NCBI GenBank assembly: GCA_024036415.1
Contig: JAMWET010002870.1
Span: 1,002,691-1,066,690, forward strand
Direction: 5' to 3'
From: Prochilodus magdalenae
Lineage: Eukaryota > Chordata > Actinopteri > Characiformes > Prochilodontidae
Length of the DNA: 64,000 bases
The notes beneath the pieces are model-generated. The model was not told the origin of the DNA, made no database searches, and worked only from the letters and a program-made list of their open reading frames with translations. Position numbers and translations under genes: made by a program. Of the stretch, positions 37,780-50,147 are shown in pieces. Position 1 is the stretch's first letter. Each line of letters begins with the position of its first letter.

Positions 37780-38290
37780 ATATTTACATAGTACCAAAAA
37801 TATGCTGAAGGAATTCTGTGGAACAAGAAAAATTGGCTGTATACTTTGAGAAAGACGGGTGGCCATGGTTTGCCTTTTCTGAATTTTCTAAATTGGCAAA
37901 ATACTGAATTAGAGAAGACAATGAGTTAAACCAGCACACAGTAGCATGAGAGCTGACTGCTTTATTTCAATGCATACAAGTTCTATCACAGTGGTACTAG
38001 TGGCACTATGGAAAAAAACAGAAATACGTATATGATATGGAATCTTATTTTGGAAACAATGCTTGGTTAAGGGGATACAAAGCGTAGGGGATGGTTAAAC
38101 AAAGGGGTGTTCATGTCCTATAGGGAAGCAATAGAAAAATATAATCTTAAAAGTAAAGGGGACTGCATGGCTTGCCGACAGTTGTGTTCACTGGGCAATA
38201 TAGAGACAGACTAACTTAACCAAGGGGTTCATTCAAAATTGTTAGTAAAGGCCTGGTTACAGCCTCAAGCATCACTTTGAGACACTGTAA
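37780..38290 (+). mobile_element. L1-type LINE ORF2 C-terminal fragment
   Basis: Reading through stops, the frame gives RKTGGHGLPFLNFLNW, then WLNKGVFMSYREAIEKYNL about 90 residues later. That order matches the C-terminal part of L1/Tx1-type reverse transcriptase proteins, a GGxGLP motif followed by a W-x-x-G-V/I helix region. Stop codons between them show that it is dead. Confidence 0.45.
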
Positions 38291-39250
38291 ATCTTACTGG
38301 AGGTATTACCTATCGTTCTATAGATAAAATAATTTTTTGTCATGCTGAATGTTTTAACGTTTTTCAAATAAAATACAGTTTTCATGGTGTGATTTAATAT
38401 CCAAGTAAAATAAAAGTTTAAGTAAACTAAATGTGTATTTTGTTGGGGTATTCTTATACAGTATGTTGTTTTATGACTTGAATCAGTATTGAATCTTCTT
38501 TAAATTAAACCAAAAATCAATTTCACTGCATTTAGCTTTTAATTGAAAATGAGTTAATTTTGTCTCTGCTTTGGTTGCTTATTTAATGTTAATTCAATAT
38601 GACATAATGAACAGTTTCTGTACTTAATTAATATCAGAAATACATTTTTTTAAATCATTAGCAGTACTACAACAACACTACAACAAGATTTTTGCTGTTT
38701 TTAATTCTACATCAGATCAAGTTTGCTTTGCTGTCTAGGTAGTTATCTGTGTTGACTATAGGCAGCTTTGCTTCCCTCTTTCAGGCTTCCCTCTTTTTGC
38801 ATTTCTTTGCTGTACTTGATAGGGTCTAACTGTGTTACACTGGGTTAAACTGTGTCCACAAACTGTCTTTAGTAATCTGTGACTCTATTGTGCAGAACTT
38901 GAACTTGGCTTCAGGTATTTTTAAAAAGGTTGTTTTATGCTTTGATGGAGTTTTTTTGGAAACGGCTTTCTGGTCTTCACCATGTCGCCTTGACACTATA
39001 ATTCATTAGTTAACTAAGAGGAGGCAATCAGCCAAATGTGTCATGGATATAAAGACAACAATTAGAAACTCACCTGACACATACTTCTCTGTGTAAACAA
39101 ACAACCAAGCATAGTTTTATTATGGTACATACCACAGGAACTTAAACAAATAATTGTATAGGCGTTAAGGCTGCTCACGCCACCTAACACCTGAAGAGCA
39201 ATTGAAAGCTAAATGAGATGAGTGACTAAAGTCCAAACAAAAAGTTCCTG
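38291..39250. other. intergenic, nothing recognised
   Basis: AT-rich sequence with no motif-bearing open frame and no clear repeat boundary. Confidence 0.4.
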
Positions 39251-39269
39251 TGTACAATTTATGGGAAGA

Positions 39270-39440
39270 GGGCAGTTGTGGGCTGGCGGTTAGGAAACCA
39301 GTCCTGTGACCAGAGGGTGCTGGTTCGATTCCATGAGCCGACAGTAACGACTAAATTAGGAAACCAGTCCTATGACCATCTAAAGCCAAGAATGGACCAG
39401 CCCCTTCCTTACCTCATGACAAAGTTATGAGTCAATCTGT
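39270..39440 (+). mobile_element. tRNA-derived SINE
   Basis: An A-box-like TGGCGGTTAGG (39,284-39,294) and an exact B-box GGTTCGATTCC (39,322-39,332) are ~28 nt apart, as in a tRNA promoter. A partly duplicated block (GGAAACCAGTCCTGTGACC) recurs about 65 nt downstream. It cannot be a functional tRNA because no cloverleaf closes. Confidence 0.65.
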
Positions 39441-40060
39441 ACCTTGAGCCCTTCAAGCTTCAAGTACAACTTGGCATGACCAACCATCCCTCAAGATGCA
39501 TGGAAGGCGAGCTTCCAGACTCTTCTCTACTGGCTGTCTGAACAGCAGACTGTCTGCGTTTTTCAAAATAGGTAGCTTAGACACTCTGTGGAATCATTAG
39601 GGGAACTAAAATAGCATGTACCACCATGACAGAATTCAGGCTCTTACATATTCTGTGATTTAGGTGAATCAAAGACATTGAGAAACAAAGAGTTAACCTC
39701 AATAGAAGAGCCCAACATTACAGTCTTCCTGGGGTTTTTGGTCTGTAATATAAGATCAATGAATAAAGGAGATCCACTCTTTACAACAAGCAGGGTATAG
39801 ATCTGTTACAGAAACATGACACGTAAAATATGCCTCATAATCCTTATGCATGAATGGTTAGAATGGTTATTATTTGTTCAAGGAGGACATGTAAGAAGAT
39901 CTAACCTCAACATCAAAGAAGGTAGGGTTGATTTTTATACTGACATTGCTAATGGTCACTATGAATGTAGGCGGATTCATTTATACCACAAATGTCCCCT
40001 TAGCTCTGCCCATTTCAACACAGCTCCTCACAGAATAATGTCATTAAACATCTGCACATT
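39441..40060. other. intergenic, nothing firm
   Basis: A short open frame at 39,816-40,064 has no recognised domain. Confidence 0.35.
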
Positions 40061-40200
40061 GTAGCACACAATGATGAGAGTTTCACCAAAGAAACTTATT
40101 CGCTCATCTCAAACAGAGTGTAGTGTGTTGATGAAGAGGAGTAGGAACGGAGTGTGTGACTGATGAGGAGGAACAGGAATCCAGGCTGTTGTTGAGGAGG
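40060..40200 (-). mobile_element. L2-type LINE fragment, copy of a piece in the large inverted repeat
   Basis: The stretch GTTTCACCAA...CGCTCATCTC...GTGTAGTGTGTTGA also occurs at about 60,745-60,820 on the same strand and inverted at about 45,655-45,720. It is therefore a third copy of that LINE segment, outside the palindrome. Confidence 0.5.
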
Positions 40201-40299
40201 AGCAGCATTAGGGATGAGGAGCAAGTGTGCAGTGTGCTAGTGATGATAAGTAAGAGTGCAAGGAGTTGGCGATGATGGCATATTGAGTGAGGTAGGTTA

Positions 40300-40800
40300 A
40301 GGATTCAAGGAGACTTTATTGTCATTCGCATCACAGGTGGTACATGGGGTGGAACGAAATTGTAGTACTCAACGACCCAGTAACACCCAAACAGCAGTAC
40401 TTAATAAAACAGCAGTACCTAAGTAAGTCCAGTCCGAGTGTATTAACATTGACTGTTGGCTCTGATCCTCTGTAGCTTTCTTTAGTGTTCTTTCTGATCC
40501 TGTTGGCCTTTCCTTTACACACTTTAACATAGATCATTGATGACTATGACTAAAAAACATGTCATAGTGATGGACAGTCTTCACCACCTGCTGCAGTGCC
40601 TTCCTGTCTGGGACTGAGCAGTTTCCATACCAGACAGTGATGCTGAAGGTCAGGATGCTCTCTAAGGTGGTTCCAGTTGAGGATCAGATCATGTATGCCA
40701 GCCTTTTTCTGTCTTCTTTTGCATTCTTCACTAAAGAGGAAGCCACCAGCAGCCTACAGCTAGATTTTAGTGAAGCTTATTATTGTCAAAGCTGTTCATG
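40300..40800 (-). mobile_element. non-LTR retrotransposon 3'-end repeat
   Basis: It opens with CAAGGAGACTTTATTGTCATTC, the inverted 3' end of a common fish LINE-type repeat. It continues with words like ACCTGCTGCAGTGCCTTCCTGTCTGGGA and CTGAAGGTCAGGATGCTCTC that are typical of that repeat. No intact reading frame is present. Confidence 0.5.
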
Positions 40801-41790
40801 AGGCGAGGTGCACCTCAAAAAGACTGATTGGAGACCAATGTCACAAACCTATTTGTTAGATAAGCTTGTGTTGAACAGTCTCATGCCTGCAGTGACTAAT
40901 AAAAACCCTAATCAGTCTGCTTATCTTTCAGGAAGTAACAGTCCATGGCTATGCATGCCTGTGTAACACAAACAAATTTAGGAGAAACAATAGTTGGAGT
41001 CCTACTGGCCGATGTCAAATGTTTGTGATCTCATAGATAACCACAATCACAATAATAACCATTATCACACATTCACTAAAAAGGACATGTACAATAGCTG
41101 TTATTTTGACTGGCAATGAAAACAATGAACAGTCACAAAATGGATTCTACTTCAGAACATCTGAATTAGCACAAACGGGTCATTTTTCCATAAACAACAC
41201 TCCTTCAGAGAGAAACAAAAATGAAAAAGAAAAATGAAATGAAATGTACTGATAGAGAATGCAGAACACATTTAAAACACACACAATACAAACATACAAA
41301 CAATTTTATTCAAAATTAGCACATATACAAGAGATTTTGAAAAGTAGACAATTGATCATTTCATTAAAAACTCATTTAGAACCTTGCGATGGCAGAAAAA
41401 TGCTGGCACAAGGGAAATAAAAAGGTTGGAAAAAGTAAGATGTTGAATTAGAACAGGCTTGTAAGAGCAATTTGGGGAGTGCTTCCAAAAAAACAAACAT
41501 ATGCCCCCCATTCAGACAAAACATCTCTTTCAGAAAGGCTTTGCATATTTAAAAACAACATACCAGCAAAAGCAATATTTAAACCACATTACTGCAGTCC
41601 ATCACAACAGCATGTCTTCAGCAGAGAAGAAGAATCCAGGTGAAGAACTGACCCGACTGTGGTCCACACGCCTTAGAACTAGCCTTTGACCAAATAGAAA
41701 ATCTTTGAGTGCATCATGATTTTTTTTATTTTTTTTTGATAAAGGACGCATGACTTTTTGGTGGAGCTAGAATCCTACATCAGACCACCC
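40801..41790. other. intergenic, nothing recognised
   Basis: AT-rich with A-rich tracts near 41,210-41,300. The short frame at 41,501-41,689 has no domain I know. Confidence 0.35.
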
Positions 41791-41804
41791 CCATCATCTC
41801 TGCG

Positions 41805-42060
41805 TGCGTGGGTGCAGCGAGGAATAAACCACCAGCCACTACCAACCCCTTCCAGGGAGCTACCACCCTAGGGTGGGAGGAATGGTGGGGTTTAATTCCC
41901 GGGGCTTCCTGGGGTAACCTATGCTGTGCTAACACCAATAAGAGTCCTTTGGGCAAGACTCCTAACACTACACATATCGGGCTTGATCCTCTACCTGTAA
42001 GGTGAATAATCTCGTAAGTCACTCTGGATAAGTAAAATGTCAGCTAAAATAGCTTGTTAA
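41805..42060 (+). mobile_element. tRNA-derived SINE (same family as 10,890-11,070)
   Basis: The head carries a degenerate B-box-like GTTTAATTCCC near 41,890. The body has TAAGAGTCCTTTGGGCAAG and the tail has GTCACTCTGGATAAG, which are hallmarks of a widespread teleost SINE group. The wbp2 intron 6 copy shares the body and tail words on the other strand. Confidence 0.7.
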
Positions 42061-42261
42061 ATGTTAGGATTATGGGACAACATGCGATCTCTCAAAACTT
42101 CAGCAAATGGTCTTCATTATTTGGACTGTTGTTCAAAGAAGTAAAAAGAAGAGGGGCGTTCATTGTAAGAAGTCCGGGTAAAGTAATGTAAATTATTTAT
42201 ATACTAAGATCTCCCTTAAGCACATTGTATGTGTCACTTCAAAAAAAAATTGATTTCACTT

Positions 42262-43377
42262 TGCTATACAGCTATATCTCACAAAAGTAGTTAACATCCC
42301 AATCACATGTTTTTGTAAAATATTTTATTATAATCTTTTTCATGGGACAAACACTGATGAAGATATGACAACTTTGATACAATGTGAAGTAGTACAGCTT
42401 AATAATTTTTGCTGTTTCCCCTCAAAATTGGGACTCAACAACACAGCCATTAATGTCTAAACATGCTGTCAACGAAAGGTGAGTAACACCTCTAAGTGAT
42501 AATGGCCAAACTTTGCCTATAAATTTAGCCATTTACCTTCCCTGGGCTGTCCGTGTCTCGTTAGTGTCACACGGGTCTCAGGTTGTGAATTGGGTGGAGC
42601 AGGTGTGTGGTTAAATTTTTGATATTATCTGGCTCTCACACTCTCTTATTACTGGTCACTGGAAGTTCAACAAAAGGCACCTCATGACAAAGAAACTCTC
42701 TGGAGGTTCTGTTGCTCTACATAAAGAGGGACTAGGCTATAAGAAAACTGCCTGACCACCCTGAAAAACTGAGCGGCAGCATGGTGGCCAAGACCATATA
42801 GCGGTTATATACCGGATAGGGTTTCCACTCAGGAGTGTTGCCAGCATTGCTGCAGAGGTTAAAGGGTTTGGGGAGGAGTCAGCCCATCACTGCTCAGACC
42901 ATACGCTGCACACTGTATCAGATTGGTCTGCAATGGTTGTCATCCCAGAAGGAAGCCTCTTCTAAAGATGTCATGCACAAAAAGCCCACAAAAGAGTTTG
43001 CTGAAGACAATGTCAGGTGGGATGAGACCAAGAGTAAACTTATCTGGCCTCAGATGGTGTCAAGTGTGTTTTGCGGCAACCAGTGGTGAGAAGTACAAAG
43101 ACAAGTGTGTCCTGCCTACAGTGTGCAGTGTGGGAAGTGTTATGGTTTTATTTTGGGGCTGCATGAGTGCTGCCGGCGGAGGGGGAGCTAGAATTCTTTG
43201 AGGGAAACCATGAATGCCAACATGTACTCTGACATACATATGGCCCTCAGGGCAATATTTTCAACATGATAATGACTCCAAACACACACCTCCAAGACGA
43301 CCACTATGTTAATGCCTTGCTAAAGAAAGGCTTTAGTCTCAAACGGAAGGTGTACTCACTTTGTGAGATCCTGTATG
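42262..43377 (+). mobile_element. Tc1-like transposon, left arm, decayed
   Basis: Terminal sequences with ATCTCACAAAAGT (left) and CACTTTGTGAGAT (right) are inverted, as in Tc1 elements. In between, a frame at 42,835-43,089 reads QPITAQTIRCTLYQIG, the DNA-binding domain, and WDETKSKLIWP, which covers the first Asp of the DDE triad. Several frameshifts and internal deletions make it inactive. The same element is at the outer end of the right arm. Confidence 0.8.
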
Positions 43378-43740
43378 TGAAAGACCCCCCAAATTGATCT
43401 AAATCAAATAAAAATCCCCAAGTCACAGAAAACTTGGTGTCTACATTAAAAAATGGATGAAACAACATTCTCAAGTTAAATGACAAAAGGACTTAAGTCA
43501 TCCTATTTGGATCTTAATCAACCCTTAATAAACTTATAGTGAAATATTCTCAGTGACTGGCAATTCAAAACTGCAGTTAATACAATATAACATTTTGCCT
43601 GAGAACATGCTCCTGGTGCTCTAAGCCAGTAGATTCGACACAACCGATTACCGGAAGCCAATGTCATTAAAGCTTGTTAAAAATGTTAATTGTTATGTCA
43701 TCAAACATTAAAAATGTTGATGATATAAAAAACACACTGA
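43378..43740. other. left arm, unclassified
   Basis: AT-rich, no frame and no repeat class recognised. It is mirrored at about 62,630-63,000. Confidence 0.35.
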
Positions 43741-44140
43741 GAGCCTTGTCCCCTCTTTTTCTTGCTCCTCAGCTGCCATGTCCTTTTCATTAAGTTATAA
43801 AGCTACTCAGACCAGCACGCGCGAAACCGCCCCCCCACCAGCAGCACACCACCAGGCAGGGATTTCCGCAGGTGGAGGCGGTGCCTATGGGGCTGGGATC
43901 ATCAAGCAAATTTCAGCCTCACGTTCCTCCACAATTATAAAAGTCATGACCAATGCAAACATGCAGTACTCGTATGTACCATGCTGATTGTAGCCCTGAC
44001 CGGCATGCATAGTGGCGATCTGTTGAAGTCCCTCAGAGTGATCATTCTTCCCTGCTTTTAATTCATGTTGGAGATGACTGAAGAACACAACACCAGTGTC
44101 CTTCTAAAGTCTCAGTAAATATAACCTAATAAATATAACT
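43741..44140 (+). other. left arm, GC-richer segment of unknown nature
   Basis: A 70-codon frame (43,778-43,987) rich in Gly, Ala and Ser reads like a low-complexity protein head, but the mirrored copy (about 62,240-62,630) is broken in that frame. I do not recognise a family. It could be a gene fragment captured in a transposon or a chance frame. Confidence 0.3.
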
Positions 44141-44149
44141 TTTTTAAAA

Positions 44150-44770
44150 GTCGGCGCAATGAAAACCTGTGACTTTAGATGCTACAGCAGGAGAATTGAT
44201 AACTTCCTTGGTGATGATGTCATAATGCTCGTGAAGCTGGCCTTAGGCTGTTCTTTGCGGAGTGAAAACATTCATATTTTTTTATATCAATACCCTCTTC
44301 TGTCCATGTTCTCCCTGTGTCTCCCTGTATTTACACCCATATATACATCCTTACTTTAACCAAACAAGACTGAGGTCGTACTACCTACTCTCTTAACTCT
44401 CCAAATCTGTGTAACAAACTGTAGAATGGCACACACAATTAGCTCATCTAGGCACTATGGGAAAAACTCTTGGGCGTCATCTTCCGATTTCACAGTTACA
44501 TCTTTTACAAAAACCACATTCTTTCATTTGGCAGAACATCGCTGAACTACGAAATATGTGTAAACCCTAAATGATGACCAAAAACTGGTGCATTGCCAGA
44601 CTGGAATATTGTAACTTCAGTTTTTAGCTGGGGAAGCTCCAATAAGTCCCTCTAAATAAGCTCCAGCCAGTCCACAATGCAGCTGCTAGAGGTCCATTAC
44701 AATCTCCAATCTACTGTATGGCGTAATTTTGGTGCCGTATACTATAATATAATTGAGGTCTGTTATGAAA
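44150..44770 (+). mobile_element. L2-type LINE fragment 1, left arm
   Basis: Broken frames give the order KTEVV, a SLGVIFDF-like block, KTTFFHL, a CIARLEYCN block and then LQPVHNAAAR. These are the landmarks of the C-terminal part of L2-type reverse transcriptase proteins. Many frameshifts. Mirrored at about 61,680-62,230. Confidence 0.55.
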
Positions 44771-44829
44771 TATCATAATCCCAAAAGCAGAAAATTCTGT
44801 TCATTATGGGTTTTTCTATTTAATTAAAT

Positions 44830-45440
44830 TGTGGGAATTACTGGAGTTTTTTGGACTGTGGGTCTAAGCCTGCCTCTGCTACTCCTCTGGAGCTCCAGTT
44901 CTCAGAGTAGCACAGTCACTCGAATGATGTTACACCCACATGCTCACACCCTGCCAATCCCCGGTTCTAGTTCGCCTGAGTATTGATTTGCTGTCAGATG
45001 AAAGCCCTAGTTATAATCTAAAGTATATATTAATTAATTTAGTATATATTTATAATTAACTCTTAGGTTGCAAACTCCGAGTGTTCTTTACCTGCATTCT
45101 CTGACTCTTTATATCCTTTTTTGTATCATTTGACTTTCTCTTTCTCGCTTTACACCATTTGGCTTGTCTCGCTCGGGGTTGATCTGACCTCTGGTTTTCT
45201 AATGCTGCTTCTGTTATCTTGGATTACAGCTCTGGTCTCTCACTTTGTTTTGTTCTGCCTCATTCTCTCTCTTGCCCATCCGGATTGTCGACCTTGCTTG
45301 CCTCCCATATTGTCGATGTCCTGGTATCTACCATCGTGTACATTGTTGTACCAATCTTGTTGTGTTTTCTAAGGCTTCTGGTTTGTTTAATAAAGGACTC
45401 CTGGTACTTTGCTTTGTAGTGAGCGGCCGCGCCTTAGTTC
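44830..45440 (+). mobile_element. possible solo LTR (Gypsy-like), left arm
   Basis: The 3' part carries TTTAATAAAGGACTCCTGG, which looks like an LTR poly(A) signal and R/U5 border. The pyrimidine-rich body fits fish Gypsy LTRs. Clean TG...CA ends and a target duplication were not found. Mirrored at about 61,020-61,600. Confidence 0.3.
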
Positions 45441-45639
45441 TATATAGTGATGTATAGTAGTACAGTTTAGGAAAAAAGGTGTGGATTTTGTATAGATTTT
45501 TTGTGTTCTTTTTTTTTTTTTGCTTTTTGTGGCTAATAGGTCTGGCCCTTCACTATCACACTGCACTCCTGCTCCTCCTCATCAGCAAAACACTGACTTA
45601 CATGCCACGTTACTAACTCAAGGCAAGCACCCTGCATCT

Positions 45640-48600
45640 GAGATTCCGCAGTTCAACACACTACACTATATATGAGATGAGTGAATTTTTCTTTTGGTGA
45701 AACATTCATCATGTGCTACAGTGTGACAGATTAGACAAAGAAACTTGCTCCATGGTATAATGATTTGACACTCGAGCTCTAAAACAGACTGTCAGACAAC
45801 TAGAGCGTAAATAGGCGGCCTGACTTGAAACTTGAAGTATCCCAGTCTGCCTGGAGGGATGAGCCTCATTAGACTAATAGAAAGCTCTAAGTTGTAGCAC
45901 ATTCATCTTATAATGTCTCACATGATAGGATAATAACAAAAAATAATCCATAGATTTATTATTTAACACAATCTCTAAATTTAACCAAGAGTCAATCTGC
46001 AACTGAACCCCAGGTACTGTTTAACATACAGTAGCAATGTCCGTTTATGAATTTATTCATTACAAAATTGAAAACAATTAGGCTAAAAAATACAAAATGC
46101 CCACCAGTTAACAGCTGCCATGTGTACCTCCCAGTATAGCTAATGCTAAATCTAGTAGTGCAGTAATAACTCCTGCAGAGAGGCTGGAATCTTTTTTCTG
46201 TACTTCCACCACAAGAGAATCTTATTTTAAATCATTTCATCCTCAAAATCATCTACATGCATAACTAGATCCAGTTCCGATAGTTTACTGAAGAAAAATT
46301 TTGCCAGATACCATAGGCAAGCTCTTCTGTCTATAATAATACTCATCGCTAGGGCCTAGGTTAGTACCTTAAACTAGAAGTAATTAAAGCCCTTATAATT
46401 AAGAAACCTAAATGCTTGATCTTTTATGAGCTAGCAAACTACAGAACCCATTTTCAAATCTTCCATTTAATATCAAAAGATTTTTAGAGAAAGCTGTAGC
46501 ACAAACAGTTAAGTTTCATATCTGCTATCAGGAATAACATACATGAATAAATTTCCAGTCTGGTTTAGGCCTCTCATCATAGCACCGGAGTACAGCACTG
46601 GTGAAAAATTGTAAACAATCTTTTAATATTCTCTGACAGGTAACGGTCGTCCTTACGGTCCTACTGAATCTAAGTGGCAGCATTTGAACACAATATAGCA
46701 ATCCTTACTAGATAGGCTGGAAAACCTTGTAGAGTATACAGGAAAACGCTCTTTTCATAGTTCAGATCTTACTTAAGCGACCGCATATCAATTTTGTAAA
46801 TATCAACGGTCAATCGTCCCGCTCACACAAAAGTAAAAGTTTGGTGTTCCACAGGCGGTCTGTCCTAGGACCTATATTACTTTACTCTTATATTATAGCT
46901 ACCACTCAGTACCATAATCAGAAACCATAACATAAATTTTTCACTGCCTATGCTGATTACACGCAACTGTATATCTCAGCTAAGACCGATGTCCACTTTC
47001 ACGGATTCAGCTTAATAAGCTAGAGGACTGTGTTTAAAGACATAAGAGACTGGATGTCAAGTAACTTATCTCCTTATTTGAACTCTGACAAACCAGAAGT
47101 TCTTCTTCTCGGTACCCCAAAAGTGTTTAAAACCTAGGCTGGTCTGCCTTTACCCCCTCAATCTGACTAAATAGCTTCTTAGTTTCCCACCAGGTACCTG
47201 CTGTACAAAAGTCTTGGTGTCACGATCGATCCTGATCCTGGCCTTCGAAGAGCATATTGATAATAATCACATAGAATAGCTTTTCTACATCTATGCAATA
47301 TTGCGAAATTTAGAAATGCACACAACTGTCCCTACAGGACGCAGAAAAAAACTAGTGCACAGCTTTTTTTACCTCCAAGTCTTCTTATTTGGCTTTATGT
47401 AAGGGCTTTTTACCTACTTCACAAGTCTGGTCTGAATAACTGAACAACATTTCTGTGACTGGACTAACGCACGCAACCACTACACACAATTCTCATCTTT
47501 AAAATCTGTCTCCACATAAAACTTAAAAGAGTACTATGTTTACATTTATACCAACTATGGACGATAACTGCCTGGCTAAAAAACAATGTTCGTCTTTAAA
47601 AATGGACACAACCACACTGTACACGCTCCCACTACCAGTGGGTCTATCTGCACTGTCCCCTCCCTGTATTTATTGTTTCGCTGTTTTGTATATTGTAAAT
47701 TGTCTTGTTGTATTTATTGTATTTATGTTTTAATGTAGCACCTTGGTCCTGTAGGAAAAGTTGTTTCGTTTGGCCACTGTGTACTGGTACACCACTGTAT
47801 ATGGTTGAAATCACAATAAAAACTACTTGATTTGAAGCTGGATTACTGTAACGCCCTGCTATTCTGGCTGTTCCAGCAAAAGCCTTAACAAACTTCAGTT
47901 AGTCCAAAACGCTGCAGCAGGGTCCCTTACAAGAACTAGAAAGGTTTGAATCACATCAGCCAGTCTGTATCTAACTTCCATTCCCGACATTGAGCATAAA
48001 ATTCTTCTCCTGACTTATTAAAAGCTCTAAACGGCCTCAAGCTCCTACTACCTTACTGAACTCATCCTCGTACTATAAAAGGCCTTCACGTGAGACCTTA
48101 GGTCTCAAAGTGCGGGCTCTCTATTAGTGCCCTAGAATTAACTAAGATACATCAGGTGGCAGAGCCTTTTCATACAAAGCCCGCTAGACTTTGGGAATAA
48201 CCGACCTGTCAGTGTTCGGGACTCAGACACAGTCCTTATCTTTTAAGTCTCAGGCTTAAAACCTACCTGTTTATAGGCGAAGCTTTTGGTAATTAGTTTT
48301 TTTTTCTTTCTAATAGATAAAAAGGTGCAGGTCTAGGGTCCATCTGACAGAGAGTAGTGTTGGGTAAGCGGGGAATTTTGGTGCTGCTGTCTCACTCTGC
48401 TTTTTCATGTTTTACTCAGGTTTGTTGATGGTTGGAGCAGAGGGGTGCTGACTTCTCCAGGGAGCCTTCTGTGACGCGTTCCTGGCTCTCCCTTTTAGTT
48501 TATGCTGTAATATGCCAGGCCTGCTGGAGATCCACTGCTGCACTCTGTTTAACGACCATATATTGTGTGTTTAGGTCTTCTGTCAGAGCTAACAGTTCTG

Positions 48601-49050
48601 TCTGTTTCTCTTTGTCTGAGGTTGAAACTGCCTGTCCATCCTGTGTGGCCTGATGCTGTTGCTACATCTGCTCCTGATGGGAGCCCACTGATGCCTTTAA
48701 CCACCACGGAGCGCCTGGCTGTTGTGCACTTGTTGAAGCTTGGCCTGCATCCTGCTGGCCCATCTGATGACCCAGGAAACATAATTACAGACTAATCAGA
48801 CATTTATTATTCTACTCTACAATATACACTCCTTTCTTGTGCTTCGTTCTGGTGTCGACCTGAGGAGGATGGGTTCCCCTTTTGCGGCTTGGTTCCTCTC
48901 GAGGTTTCTTTCTCCCTAACTAAAGGAGTTTTTCCTTGCCGCTGTCACCCTTGGGCTTCCTCAGTGGGGCTTGACACAGATTCTTTGTAAAGCTGCTTTG
49001 TGACAACGTCTGTTGTAAAAGGTGCTAAATAAATAAATGTTGACTTGACT
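45640..49050 (+). mobile_element. L2-type LINE, left arm, broken by frameshifts
   Basis: The reverse transcriptase relic includes a [14 protein letters not shown] block near 46,950, DIRDWMSSN near 47,040 and an LDYCNALLF block near 47,840. The characteristic L2 3' end (48,930-49,045) has the AGCTGCTTTGTGACAACGTC word and an AATAAATAAATG tail. Here the frame shifts at least every ~100 nt. A small repeat is inserted at 47,381-47,834. Confidence 0.7.
47381..47834 (+). mobile_element. truncated retro-insertion inside the L2, left arm
   Basis: It ends with AAAACTACTTGATTTG and on the other strand starts as a TTTATTGTGATTTCAACCATA repeat, a widespread fish LINE-type 3' end. The L2 frame resumes immediately after it (CTGGATTACTGTAACG). 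The mirrored copy shows a clear 6-bp AGCCTT duplication on both sides; here one flank has mutated. Confidence 0.6.
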
Positions 49051-49299
49051 TGCAGATATTTATTTAACATTATTGTGCATTTATGAAGATAAAAATCAAA
49101 ACAAAAAAAAATTGCCCTGAATTGAATGTGCTTGATATATACTCTGATCTTGATCTGATGTTTGCAATGCACAGATCCAGGTCTTGCTTCCATTCCGTCC
49201 TACATTGTTATAGGTGTTTTGCTTGTCTTTGATGTAGCGTAAGATACATACTGAAGATCACTCTTTCTACATCACTCGCTCTGTATCCTCTTACGAAGG

Positions 49300-49940
49300 A
49301 TTTTTTGCTGAAAGGTCATATTCTGGCTTTTTTCCAGCTAAATTAGGCCACATAAAATGACTGAGCAGGGTCAGTCCGCTACAAATCTCCGCAAACCTCA
49401 TGTGGCCTCAGATTAGCTCAAAAAACAGTGTTGTAGAGAGCTTCATGGAATGGAGTACATTTACCAAGTTCAATGCAAAGCGTCAATGCAGTGATGTAAA
49501 GCATGCTGCAACTGGTCTATTGAGCAGTAGAGACATTTTCTCTGGAGTGACAAAATCAATGCTTCCCTGTATGGCAATCAATGCACAAATAAGGCTTTGG
49601 TGGGTGCCAGGAGAATGGTTCTTGTCTGACTTGCATTGACTGCAAGTGTAAAGTTTGGTGAAGGGGGGATTATTATGACATGGGGTTTTTAGTTCCAGTG
49701 TGACAAGGAAACTTTTATAATGCTTCAGCATACCAAAGAGATTTTAGACAGTTTCATGCTTGGGGATGGCCCCTTCTTTTTCCAACATGAACACACCAGT
49801 GCAACAGAGCAAGGTCCCCTAAACACATGGTTTGGTGTGGAAGAACTGACTGGCCTGCACAGAGTCCTGATCTGCATCTGCATCACTCCTAACGGCCTGG
49901 TAAAGTGATTAAACCACCCTTATTGAGCACTGTAGAGGAA
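49300..49940 (+). mobile_element. Tc1-like transposon relic 2, left arm
   Basis: The frames match a different Tc1 family from the outer element: a paired-domain-end block (ACTGAGCAGGG...GCAAACCTCATGTGGCC), CAATGCAAAGCGT, a GAATGGTTCTTGTCTGACT block, then QEILDSFML-like and LTGLHRVLI-like words in shifted frames. No intact transposase. Confidence 0.65.
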
Positions 49941-50147
49941 AACAGGACATCAAAGACATGCTTGACTATACCACAGCAGCAAATCAGTACAATACAATTA
50001 GTTGGCAATCCCAGTGGAGGTCACATACAAGGCAGCAAGGGAAATCTAAAAAAATTAAGCTAAGAATGCAAAATATAATAATGCTTAAATGTTATATAAC
50101 ACATATATACTTAGAAAAATATATTTCTGAATAAGTGAACTGAAATC

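Noticed and set aside
39284..39332. tRNA gene suggested by A- and B-box words
   Set aside because: No acceptor or anticodon stem closes, and the sequence continues as a SINE.
43778..43987. Keratin-head-like Gly/Ser-rich frame
   Set aside because: The resemblance rests on composition only, and the mirrored copy does not keep the frame.
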